Shown in pieces: positions 44,146 to 51,442 of a DNA stretch of 64,000 bases; position 1 is the stretch's first letter, and each line of letters opens with the position of its first letter. The notes under the pieces were generated by a model. That model made no database searches, was not told where the DNA came from, and worked only from the letters and a program-made list of their open reading frames with translations. Location: contig NZ_OEQK01000003.1 in the NCBI RefSeq assembly GCF_900240405.1, forward strand, positions 372,001-436,000, read 5' to 3'. Origin of the DNA: Salirhabdus sp. Marseille-P4669 (lineage in GTDB: Bacteria > Bacillota > Bacilli > Bacillales > Alkalibacillaceae). The translations under genes and the position numbers were made by a program.

Positions 44146-44607
44146 TCATTTACTGCTTATCAAATTCTCCCATTCATCAAATGATAATTTTTCCGTAATA
44201 TGTTTTAGTTCATTAGGAACAGCAACGAAACACATTAACTCTAAACTTTTCCCATCAGGATCATCAAAGTATACCGAGGCATTTCCTTGATTAGGTCTTA
44301 CGAAGGGCTCAACCGATATTCTTCCTCCAAAAGGAACTGTTTTAACTTGTAATGATTCAAGCCATTTTAAAGACTCTTTTAAATCCTGATATGTGACACG
44401 GAAAGCGATATGTCTTAAAGAAGGATGATATTGCGTTTGGTACTCATCGCCTTGCCATAGCCCTAACCAGCTGATACCTTCTTCTATCCAAAAGAATGCT
44501 GTATCTTCATCGCGCCAAGCTAACGTCAAACCTAATTGATTGTAAAACCTAATAGATTTCTCTAAATTTTTCACAGGTAAGTGTGCTTCATACAACCCCA
44601 TAATCAT
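44146..44607 (-). CDS. VOC-family (glyoxalase/bleomycin-resistance-like) protein
   Basis: 153 residues from the ATG at 44607, eight bases after AAGGAGG. Opens YEAHLPVKNLEKSIRFYNQL; metal-type ligands occur in HPSLRHIAFRVTYQDLKES and VYFDDPDGKSLELMCF. This is a single VOC module that works as a dimer. The substrate cannot be assigned; many are annotated as FosB/GlyI-like. Monocistronic. Confidence 0.82.
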   Translation of the reverse strand: MIMGLYEAHLPVKNLEKSIRFYNQLGLTLAWRDEDTAFFWIEEGISWLGLWQGDEYQTQYHPSLRHIAFRVTYQDLKESLKWLESLQVKTVPFGGRISVEPFVRPNQGNASVYFDDPDGKSLELMCFVAVPNELKHITEKLSFDEWENLISSK

Positions 44608-44894
44608 AAACAAAACCTCCTTGAACAAATAATACCAACATCTATTAAATTATGGATACGTATAATAGGTGTACTTTTTCTACTACTTTAGTTGTACAAC
44701 TTGATTATTTTTCGTATTTAACTAAACTGCTTTTTATGACAGTAGGAGTTTTGGCTCCACAACTCTCTCTTACAGCAAAGCCCCTGTAAGTATTTTGATA
44801 ATAGTCACAAGTAGTTCCGTAATTAACACACAAATTCCGAATGCACCATAATTATTGGATATATATTGAGTAACTAGCTTTTAAATTTTGCTAC
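44608..44894. other. Gap upstream of the threonine T-box promoter
   Basis: Nearly 290 bases without a gene. Apart from a small CTTACAG/CTGTAAG hairpin near 44772 I see no feature in it. Confidence 0.4.
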
Positions 44895-44923
44895 TTGACC
44901 TTTTTCGTTATTTGCATTATTAT
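44895..44923 (+). promoter_or_regulatory. Promoter of the tandem T-box leader
   Basis: TTGACC (44895-44900) and TATTAT (44918-44923) with a 17-base spacer; transcription should start near 44930. Confidence 0.7.
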
Positions 44924-44929
44924 TTTGTA

Positions 44930-45205
44930 CAATATAAATCACAAATCTTATAAAGCTGGGAAAAGGACAAAAATCATTCATCATTTTCTTATCAGAGAAC
45001 AGGGCCATTGGCTGAAAGCCCTGAAGAAAAATGAGCGATTTACCACCTTCGAGCTATTATGGGGAAATGACCAAAAATCAAAGTATCTATAATCGGGAAA
45101 TCCGTTATCGTTTTGAGCATAAAGTATCTTTTGGTGTTTTATGGAATCAGGGTGGAACCACGACCGCACTCGTCCCTATTGTTGGGAGGAGTGCGGTCTT
45201 TTTTT
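44930..45205 (+). promoter_or_regulatory. T-box leader 1 (threonine specifier)
   Basis: Stem I contains the AGAGAACAGGG and AGCCCTGAAGA segments and a specifier-loop ACC (45042-45044) followed by A. The T-box core AGGGTGGAACCACG is at 45149-45162, and the terminator GACCGCACTC/GAGTGCGGTC with seven T ends near 45205. ACC is a threonine codon, fitting the synthetase downstream. Uncharged tRNA-Thr would stabilise the antiterminator. Confidence 0.92.
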
Positions 45206-45214
45206 ATAAAATAA

Positions 45215-45474
45215 AATAGTTTGGCGATGAAAAGGACATGAATCATTCATTCATTTCTTTACAGAGAGCAGGGTCATTGGCTGAAAGCCCTGAAGAAAAA
45301 TGAGCGATTTACCACCTTCGAGCTATTATGGGGAAATGACTTAAAATCAAAGTATCTATAATCGGGAAATCCGTTATCTTTTTGAGCATAATCAGCTTTT
45401 TGGTGTTTTATGGAATCAGGGTGGAACCACGACCGCACTCGTCCCTATTGTTGGGAGGAGTGTGGTCTTTTTTA
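45215..45474 (+). promoter_or_regulatory. T-box leader 2 (threonine specifier)
   Basis: A near-identical second copy offset by exactly 269 bases: specifier ACC at 45311-45313, core AGGGTGGAACCACG at 45418-45431, terminator GACCGCACTC/GAGTGTGGTC with six T. It has no promoter of its own that I can see; the two act in series before the synthetase gene. Confidence 0.92.
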
Positions 45475-45505
45475 TTAAATTCATATTAAATTAGGAGGAG
45501 TTAGA

Positions 45506-46717
45506 ATGTTTAATCAATTAGAGGCAGAAAAAAGAAATCATCGAAAGTTAGGTCAAGAGTTAGAACTATTTACTTCAATGGAAGAGGCTCCAGGAATGCC
45601 TTTTTTCTTACCGAATGGTATGGTGATTAGGAATGAACTTGAAAATCTGTGGAGAAAAAAACACCAAAAGGCAGGCTATCAGGAAATTAAAACTCCTATC
45701 ATGATGAAACAGGAACTTTGGGAAAAATCAGGTCATTGGAATCACTATCAAGAGAACATGTACTTCTCCAGTGTAGACAATCAAAATTACGCAATTAAAC
45801 CAATGAACTGTCCTGGTGCACTATTAATTTTTAATAGCAAACGAAGAAGCTATCGAGAATTACCCATCCGTTTTGCAGAGCTTGGATTAGTTCACAGACA
45901 CGAACTATCAGGTTCTTTAAATGGACTTTTAAGAGTTCGTTCCTTTACTCAAGATGATGCACATTTATTTGTTCGTGTTGACCAGATTGAATCCGAAATT
46001 GATAAGGTACTTTCACTTATAGATGAGATCTACTCCCACTTTGGTTTTGACTATAAGGTAGAACTCTCAACAAGACCTGAGGAATATATGGGGTCTGAAA
46101 AAATCTGGGATAAAGCAGAATTGGCTTTGGAATCAGTATTGCAGGAAAAGGGAGTTAAATATCAAATTAATCCTGGTGATGGAGCTTTCTATGGTCCAAA
46201 AATTGATTTCCACATATTAGATTCCCTTGGTAGAAGCTGGCAATGCGGGACTGTTCAACTAGATTTTCAAATGCCCCAAAAATTTAATTGTGGATATATA
46301 GGCAATGATAATAATCTTCATCGACCAGTTATGATTCATAGAGCTATTTTTGGTTCTGTGGAGCGTTTTATGGCCATTTTAGTTGAACATTTTGCTGGGG
46401 AGTTTCCTCTTTGGCTGGCGCCTGTACAAGTAAAAATAATCCCTATTTCTGATACACACGCAAATTTTGCAAGTGATGTAAAGTTCCAACTAGAATCAGT
46501 AGGATTACGTGTGGAAGTCGATTACAGGGCTGAGAAAATGGGATTAAAAATTAGAGAAGCTGAAAAACAAAAAATTCCTTATATGATTGTCATTGGTGAT
46601 CAAGAGATGGAGAACCAGTCATTATCATTAAGAAAGAGAAAAGAAGGAAACCTTGGTGTGATGAGCATAAAAGAGACAACACATCGGTTAATTGAAGAAA
46701 TCAACCAAATGATATAA
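45506..46717 (+). CDS. thrS: Threonyl-tRNA synthetase lacking TGS and editing domains
   Basis: 403 residues behind AGGAGGAG, against about 640 for normal ThrRS. The sequence begins where the class II catalytic domain of standard ThrRS begins (RNHRKLGQELELFTSMEEAP). Motif 1 is at about 39-66, motif 2 at about 119-152 (VHRHELSGSLNGLLR) and motif 3 at 274-288 (PVMIHRAIFGSVERF). The catalytic zinc ligands Cys102, His153 and His278 are all kept. The anticodon-binding domain is at about 305-403. TGS and the N2 editing domain that removes Ser-tRNA-Thr are absent, with no sign of a lost 5' part: promoter, T-boxes and ribosome site are in place. Likely a second, stress-induced ThrRS. Confidence 0.93.
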   Translation: MFNQLEAEKRNHRKLGQELELFTSMEEAPGMPFFLPNGMVIRNELENLWRKKHQKAGYQEIKTPIMMKQELWEKSGHWNHYQENMYFSSVDNQNYAIKPMNCPGALLIFNSKRRSYRELPIRFAELGLVHRHELSGSLNGLLRVRSFTQDDAHLFVRVDQIESEIDKVLSLIDEIYSHFGFDYKVELSTRPEEYMGSEKIWDKAELALESVLQEKGVKYQINPGDGAFYGPKIDFHILDSLGRSWQCGTVQLDFQMPQKFNCGYIGNDNNLHRPVMIHRAIFGSVERFMAILVEHFAGEFPLWLAPVQVKIIPISDTHANFASDVKFQLESVGLRVEVDYRAEKMGLKIREAEKQKIPYMIVIGDQEMENQSLSLRKRKEGNLGVMSIKETTHRLIEEINQMI

Positions 46718-46729
46718 ATTAAACGAGAA

Positions 46730-46759
46730 AGCCCAAGAAGGTTAATATCTTTTTGGGCT
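46730..46759 (+). terminator. Hairpin after thrS
   Basis: AGCCCAAGAAG pairs with CTTTTTGGGCT over a short loop, with one bulge. The following ATTCCTT is only a weak T tract. Efficiency uncertain. Confidence 0.55.
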
Positions 46760-46814
46760 ATTCCTTAAAATGATGATCTCGATTATCCATAATTATAATT
46801 CAAATGTGGCGTAC

Positions 46815-46946
46815 ATTCATTCCATATAATAAATTAATTCCACAAGTTAGGCGCATAATCCTTTAACATAATACGTTAATTCACCAAGAAAACTAATAAA
46901 TCCTTTAACATAATGTATGAATTCCACATAATCCGCTACATTTTCA
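46815..46946. repeat. ATTCAACA-type 18/24 repeat, short array
   Basis: Cores of the ATTCCACA / TTTAACA / ATTCACCA type have their C-equivalent base at 46822, 46840, 46864, 46882, 46906 and 46924: steps of 18, 24, 18, 24, 18. Located between the converging thrS and queF genes. Confidence 0.75.
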
Positions 46947-47435
46947 TTATCGGTTATCCACTCTTTCTGGATACATATCATGCTGGAACAGTCTTTGCTT
47001 GGCCATTTCCTCATAAACCGTTCCAGGTTTGCCGTAATTACAATATGGATCGATGGAAATTCCACCTCTTGGGGTGAATTTACCCCATACTTCAATATAT
47101 TTTGGATCCATTAATTCTATTAAATCCTTCATGATGAGATTTACGCAGTCCTCATGAAAGCCACCATGATTTCGGAAGCTGAACAAATATAATTTCAGTG
47201 ACTTGCTTTCGACCATTCTTACATCTGGCATATACGATATGTAAATCGTTGCAAAGTCGGGCTGCCCTGTAATCGGACATAAGGATGTAAACTCAGGTAC
47301 ATTAAATTTCACAAAATAATCATTGTCTTTATGCTGATTTTCGAACGTCTCCAATATAGATGGGTCATAATCATACACATATTTATTATTTTGATTCCCT
47401 AATAGGGTTAAATCTTTTGTATCACTTTTCATCAT
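46947..47435 (-). CDS. queF: NADPH-dependent 7-cyano-7-deazaguanine reductase
   Basis: 162 residues. The T-fold enzyme signature is intact: catalytic Cys53 in [13 protein letters not shown] with Asp60, the [20 protein letters not shown] substrate/NADPH segment starting Glu76, and GGISIDPYC. QueF converts preQ0 to preQ1, the last free-base step to queuosine. Length matches the short (unimodular) Bacillus type. Two ATG codons adjoin after GGTGGAG; the second may be used. It follows the queuosine-precursor transporter by 19 bases and shares its preQ1 riboswitch. Confidence 0.95.
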   Translation of the reverse strand: MMKSDTKDLTLLGNQNNKYVYDYDPSILETFENQHKDNDYFVKFNVPEFTSLCPITGQPDFATIYISYMPDVRMVESKSLKLYLFSFRNHGGFHEDCVNLIMKDLIELMDPKYIEVWGKFTPRGGISIDPYCNYGKPGTVYEEMAKQRLFQHDMYPERVDNR

Positions 47436-47454
47436 TCACTCCACCTTTTCTCAT

Positions 47455-48003
47455 TTAGGATGTATGGGCATTTTCCAATTCTTTATTGCTTACATTCATC
47501 CATGCTTTTAGGACTGCAACACCTGCAAATTGCATTAAGATTTTAAAGACAATTTGCCCTAAAATAGCATATCCGACTAGGTTCCATGGTAGGAATCCAG
47601 CACCAATTGGACTTAGACCGATTACAACAAACACGATACTATCTAGAATTCCACCTACGATTCCGGAATAAAGAACTCGCATCGTAATTGGTAGGTTCAA
47701 TCTCGTATAGATTTCCGTATCCGTTGTCTCCGAAATTAGAAAACTTAGTGCACTAGCAAATACAATCCATAATGTATCCCCTAATAGATTACTAGAAATA
47801 CCGGATAGCACTAATGCCAACAATATAATCCCATATGTCTTCGCTCTTCCATACTTGTTTTGGACCAAATCTCGTAAAATAAAGGTTACTCCAATAAACA
47901 ATGTCCCATATGGAATAATGAACATTCCCCATTCAAAAGGTGGAAATTTTGCAGTTATAATATTCGCAAACACGATAACTGCAAGATACAGTAAAACACG
48001 CAC
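47455..48003 (-). CDS. Queuosine-precursor transporter (YhhQ/QueT-like VUT family)
   Basis: 182 residues. AGGGAG is nine bases before a GTG at 48003, giving VRVLLYLAVIVFANIITAKF; two ATG codons at 48012 and 48009 sit too close to it. About six hydrophobic helices and the family segments FIIPYGTLFIGVTFILRDLV, SGISSNLLGDTLWIVFASAL and SETTDTEIYTRL mark the VUT/YhhQ family, which imports preQ0 or preQ1. It leads an operon with queF under a preQ1-I riboswitch, which fits transport of the same ligand. Confidence 0.88.
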   Translation of the reverse strand: MRVLLYLAVIVFANIITAKFPPFEWGMFIIPYGTLFIGVTFILRDLVQNKYGRAKTYGIILLALVLSGISSNLLGDTLWIVFASALSFLISETTDTEIYTRLNLPITMRVLYSGIVGGILDSIVFVVIGLSPIGAGFLPWNLVGYAILGQIVFKILMQFAGVAVLKAWMNVSNKELENAHTS

Positions 48004-48011
48004 AAACATCA

Positions 48012-48057
48012 TCTCCCTAGTTTTTATTATAGAGGGGATGGTTTCGAACCCTCTCTT
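48012..48057 (-). promoter_or_regulatory. preQ1-I riboswitch
   Basis: On the minus strand, AGAGAGGGTTCGAAACC is followed by ATCCCCTCTATAATAAA and AACTAGGGAG. This is the class I preQ1 layout: P1 stem AGAGGG/CCTCT, then an A-rich tail pairing back into the loop. The AGGGAG ribosome site for the transporter is the 3' end of the fold, so control is probably translational, closed when preQ1 is present. Confidence 0.9.
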
Positions 48058-48061
48058 AAAC

Positions 48062-48090
48062 ACAATACCTGAAATGGGTAGGAAGCACAA
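48062..48090 (-). promoter_or_regulatory. Promoter of the queuosine operon
   Basis: TTGTGC (48085-48090) and TATTGT (48062-48067) with 17 bases between on the minus strand, placing transcription start at the 5' edge of the riboswitch. Confidence 0.65.
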
Positions 48091-48144
48091 TAAATTTCAT
48101 CATTGTTTAAATATTGTGAAAGTACATGCTTGATTCCATTAAAA

Positions 48145-48189
48145 AAGTTAACCTTCACCCTCCGTGCTTAATCGGGATCCGGTTAACTT
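48145..48189 (-). terminator. Hairpin after the 49-residue membrane gene
   Basis: Arms AAGTTAACC and GGTTAACTT with a 27-base loop, followed by six T on the minus strand; 22 bases past the stop at 48211. Confidence 0.55.
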
Positions 48190-48210
48190 GAATAGGAAGA
48201 ATTTACGGTT

Positions 48211-48360
48211 TTACTTCCGTTGCAATGCCACTCCACCTGGTCGGTAATCATTCAGAAACTCCTTTTTCTTAGAAAATGCTCTTCTTACTTTTTCTACAAA
48301 AGATAAAGTTACCATTGTTACAAACACTGTTGCTGACACAATAATAAGAGAAGTCATCAT
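48211..48360 (-). CDS. Small single-pass membrane protein
   Basis: 49 residues from the ATG at 48360, with AAGGGAG nine bases upstream; an ATG three codons earlier overlaps the site. Reads MMTSLIIVSATVFVTMVTLS, then a basic tail (VEKVRRAFSKKKEF) and GGVALQRK. One N-terminal hydrophobic helix then a positively charged cytoplasmic tail. I do not recognise it; genes of this kind are common in Bacillaceae. Confidence 0.6.
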   Translation of the reverse strand: MMTSLIIVSATVFVTMVTLSFVEKVRRAFSKKKEFLNDYRPGGVALQRK

Positions 48361-48853
48361 ACTCAACATCTCCCTTCCTCAATTATCAAATATTGCGTTT
48401 TTCAGCTACATTTTATCAAATACTACGTTAATTGCAACATATTTTTATATATTCTTTAAAATTCTTTATATTTTATTGGTTTCCTTTAATTTTATGAAAA
48501 TTTAAATGTGAATTTGGTCTATTGTTACTACAAAAAAGGTTGTTTGTTTCACCCCATTCACTACCATATGAAGAGCTCTTGCACATGTGAACCTAATTTT
48601 TCACGCATGAAAATAGCGCCCAAAATCTATTCGGGCGCTTCTCGTTTATTTTTGTGCAATGCACTTTTTAATATCTAATATTATTTATCTATTTATTATA
48701 TTTTGAGATGGATTCAAGACTATATCTTCATAATCATACAGAATCTGTTCAGAATCCTCCAAGTGCCAGTAATTATTCCACAGTTAAGCCTGATAATTTA
48801 ACTGTACACATCTAGGGACAGGTTAAAGCCTCTCCTCTTGCCCCATTTTTTTG
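48361..48853. other. Gap between the small membrane gene and sda
   Basis: About 490 bases with no gene that I can support. It holds the AT-rich promoter area of the 48211 gene and the hairpin at 48615-48639. No DnaA box (TTATNCACA) was seen. Confidence 0.4.
48615..48639. terminator. GC-rich hairpin downstream of sda
   Basis: AGCGCCC/GGGCGCT around an 11-base loop, followed by ATTTT on the minus strand. About 215 bases past sda, so it may also serve an unannotated transcript. Confidence 0.55.
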
Positions 48854-48991
48854 TTAATACTCATTATCGAAAAATGCTATTTCCCTTTTCATTAACTCTT
48901 CCTCTAATAGCCTTATAAACTCTTTATCTAACTCTAGCTCTAATGCCTTCTTGTAACTATCAAACAACTGCTCGTCTGATAAAGAATGCAA
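48854..48991 (-). CDS. sda: Sda-family sporulation checkpoint protein
   Basis: 45 residues from a TTG start seven bases after AAAGGAGG. Reads HSLSDEQLFDSYKKALEL then ELDKEFIRLLEEELMKRE, ending AFFDNEY. This matches the Sda helical hairpin (LSDELLIESY...DFIELIENEI in Bacillus subtilis). Sda binds the dimerisation domain of KinA and blocks phosphorelay when DNA replication is disturbed. The tail is longer and more acidic than in the Bacillus subtilis protein. No DnaA box was seen in the upstream 100 bases, so classical DnaA control is not evident. Confidence 0.85.
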   Translation of the reverse strand: MHSLSDEQLFDSYKKALELELDKEFIRLLEEELMKREIAFFDNEY

Positions 48992-49145
48992 ATGAAATCC
49001 TCCTTTATAAGTTAGAAACAAGTAGCGCTACTATAATACTTATACCACTAATGAAAAAAATACAAACCTATTACATGAGACTAACGTCCTGTTTACAGCT
49101 TGAACTCTGTAGCCATACACTAATCGTTTACGAAATTTTATATCG

Positions 49146-49988
49146 TTAGGTCGAGCTATTATTTCTTGGTCGCACAAAGGTTGACTTTTCTTTCACTGGA
49201 GTTAAATCCATCTGTGGATATTCTTTTTGAACTAATTCATATGTTTCTTGTACAATATTTTCTAACTCTCTTACACTATGTTTAGGATGCTCCACTAAAA
49301 CAGATTGCAAACGCTGGACTAAATTATTTGGTAATAGTGTCATCTTTTCAGTCGATTGCTTTTGCCATTTAAATGCTGGGTGGTGCACATACATACGATT
49401 TAGGCCAAACAGTATCCCCATAATGTTCGTTTGTGTGGAAACGATTACGTTATAAAGCATTAACCAGTCTTCTCTACTTAAGAGTGCTTCTCGATTACTC
49501 CATCTACTACCCATGTCTAAGTAATTATTAATCATCGCTTGACTCAAAGCTTGCGGATATTTTACAACCTTTTTCTTAAGTTGGCGTATTACTATTTCCC
49601 CACCGAACACTCGCCCATCATGTATAGTAGCTACCAGGCATTGTTTCTCCAAATCGGTTTCAAATCGGCTTACAACATCATCGATCCATTTTTCAATCGT
49701 TGTTGTTAAAAAGTTACTAATCTCAAGATTCACCCCTTCCGTAATATACGTTTCAGACCATTCGTCATCTTCAAAATCATAGAAATCAATTACTTCTCCG
49801 TTCACCCGATTTATAACGTACTTTCGGTCATGGTCAGTTGGGTCTATTTTCCAAAAAACAAATAACTCAATATCTGAAAATTCATCATGCCAATTACGCG
49901 CAACAGATCCACCGAGTAAAACCGCTTCCACTTTTGAATTCTCCATATAAACGTTGGCAATGTCATGTGCTAGTTTCTTTAAATCCAT
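49146..49988 (-). CDS. Nucleotidyltransferase-fold protein (aminoglycoside adenylyltransferase-like)
   Basis: 280 residues behind AGTAGG. The core motif AVLLGGSVARNW with SDIELFVFW gives the GS-x-D-x-D-type metal site (GGS plus Asp-x-Glu). A C-terminal helical domain (about 140-280) follows. It resembles DUF4037/ANT-like enzymes that nucleotidylate small substrates, but resistance cannot be claimed. The second acid is Glu rather than Asp (SDIEL), slightly off the usual DxD. Monocistronic. Confidence 0.75.
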   Translation of the reverse strand: MDLKKLAHDIANVYMENSKVEAVLLGGSVARNWHDEFSDIELFVFWKIDPTDHDRKYVINRVNGEVIDFYDFEDDEWSETYITEGVNLEISNFLTTTIEKWIDDVVSRFETDLEKQCLVATIHDGRVFGGEIVIRQLKKKVVKYPQALSQAMINNYLDMGSRWSNREALLSREDWLMLYNVIVSTQTNIMGILFGLNRMYVHHPAFKWQKQSTEKMTLLPNNLVQRLQSVLVEHPKHSVRELENIVQETYELVQKEYPQMDLTPVKEKSTFVRPRNNSST

Positions 49989-50184
49989 TTTTATACCTAC
50001 TTTTTTTAAATATAGTGATTCCGCTACTCTTCTTACGGATATCTTATGATGAAAGTTTCAAAACACCCTTATCGTAACGAGAGAAAATTATCACATTCTA
50101 CGACATTCGCCCATATTCGATTGGACATTGACCCATTCTCCCACCTTCTGAATATAGTATAGAAGCGATTGGGAGGTGAATGTG

Positions 50185-50937
50185 ATGACAGAGGGATTAT
50201 ATAAAGATACTCCCGATAACCGAAACACTCTCGATCATTGGAAAAGAAAGAACTTAGATGAATTCGAGGCGAAAATGACAGATAAGGAGCGCCCCTTTCC
50301 TTGCATTCCGGCTACCATTGGTTTTTCCTTAAATCATTTACGATACGCTTTTGTTGGAAATCCCTTGGAACAGTCGACCATAGCTAATTTTGCTGCTCTA
50401 TTAAAAAAATACACCGAGGATTCCAGAAAATACGGGAAGTATACTTCGCTTATCGTGTTTTATCACTTACCTGAAGAAATGAAGACAACATATACCGTCG
50501 AGGAATATGAACAGTTGTTTTGGGAACAGTTACGTGCACTATCAGCAGTTGATGAAAAGGATTGGCCAGACGACATTCCGACCAATCCTCATGATCCTAT
50601 TTGGGAATTTTGCTTTCATGGAGAACGATACTTTATGTATTGCGCAACACCCGCTCACGGGAACCGCCAAAGTCGTCACTTCTTCACGATGCTATTAGCA
50701 ATTACGCCAAGGTGGGTACTGCAAGCATTTACGAAAACCTCTCACATGGATAAAATGAAAGCTCGAGTAAGAGAACGATTATCCAAATACGATAAAATCT
50801 CCATTCATCCGGATCTGAACAGCTACGGAGCTGAAGATAATTTTGAATGGAGACAATATTTTTTGCGAGATGATCATTCGAGACTATCCAAATGCCCATA
50901 TCATCGGGTATTGGAATGGCTGAAAAAAGATCCGTAA
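50185..50937 (+). CDS. YqcI/YcgG-family protein
   Basis: 250 residues from the ATG at 50185 after GGAGGTGAA. Segments RPFPCIPATIGFSLNHLRYA, NFAALLKKYTEDSRKYGKYT, FHGERYFMYCATPAHGNRQS and DHSRLSKCPYHRVLEW are the conserved parts of YqcI/YcgG, a family of unknown function. The two conserved Cys (FPCIP and KCPY) and His (FHGE) hint at metal or haem binding. No signal peptide. It ends just before the long 18/24 repeat array. Confidence 0.8.
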   Translation: MTEGLYKDTPDNRNTLDHWKRKNLDEFEAKMTDKERPFPCIPATIGFSLNHLRYAFVGNPLEQSTIANFAALLKKYTEDSRKYGKYTSLIVFYHLPEEMKTTYTVEEYEQLFWEQLRALSAVDEKDWPDDIPTNPHDPIWEFCFHGERYFMYCATPAHGNRQSRHFFTMLLAITPRWVLQAFTKTSHMDKMKARVRERLSKYDKISIHPDLNSYGAEDNFEWRQYFLRDDHSRLSKCPYHRVLEWLKKDP

Positions 50938-50984
50938 TTGCGGATGGAGCAATTGCGGATCTAGAATTGATTAAATGATTAACC

Positions 50985-51430
50985 TCACTTGTTGGATAAA
51001 TTAGGGTTGTTGAATGATTATGGGTAGATTTTGCCGAAAAGTGATTGAGTGTTGCATGAAAGTCATAACATCTTGTTGAATTAATTGTAATGATAAAGGA
51101 ATGTATGCTTATTCTCGTTGATTTAATTTCAAATTACGAATAAATCGTCCATCTCTAGCACGATTTGAATAATTCAACAGTGCGTAGTGATAATTATTTA
51201 ACTTACGAATTTAATTCAACAAAATAGCGCATTAATCATTCAACATCTCTCATTAATTCAACAAAATAGCGCATTTTTCAATCAACAACCAAGTTTAATT
51301 CAGCAATTGGCGTTTATCTTTCAGTGTGATTCATTAATTCAATAAAATGGAACGTTAATCATCCAACATCCCCAATTAATTCAACAAAATAGCGTAATAA
51401 ACATACAAAACCCCAAATTAATTTAACAAA
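50985..51430. repeat. ATTCAACA-type 18/24 repeat, long array with orientation switch
   Basis: The left half carries the complement TGTTGAAT with its G at 50991, 51009, 51033, 51051, 51075, 51093 and 51117 (steps 18, 24, 18, 24, 18, 24; two cores degenerate). The right half carries ATTCAACA with its C at 51175, 51199, 51217, 51241, 51259, 51283, 51301, 51322, 51340, 51364, 51382, 51406 and 51424 (24/18 alternation except one 21). After every other core comes AAATAGCGCATT or a variant. The array fills the space between converging genes. Unlike CRISPR, the cores are short and the sequence between them is also repeated. Confidence 0.9.
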
Positions 51431-51442
51431 TTAGCACCACAT

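Noticed and set aside
44895-45219. Short plus- and minus-strand ORFs inside the first T-box leader
   Set aside because: They overlap a structured T-box RNA and have no ribosome sites.
46847-47095. 82-residue minus-strand ORF over the queF end
   Set aside because: Shadow of queF in another frame, extended through repeat DNA.
48700-48800. DnaA box near sda
   Set aside because: The closest string, TTATTCCACA near 48773, has an extra base against TTATNCACA and lies downstream of sda.
50985-51430. CRISPR array
   Set aside because: Spacing is regular, but the repeated core is only 7-8 bases, the DNA between cores is itself repeated, and there are no unique spacers of constant length or cas genes nearby.
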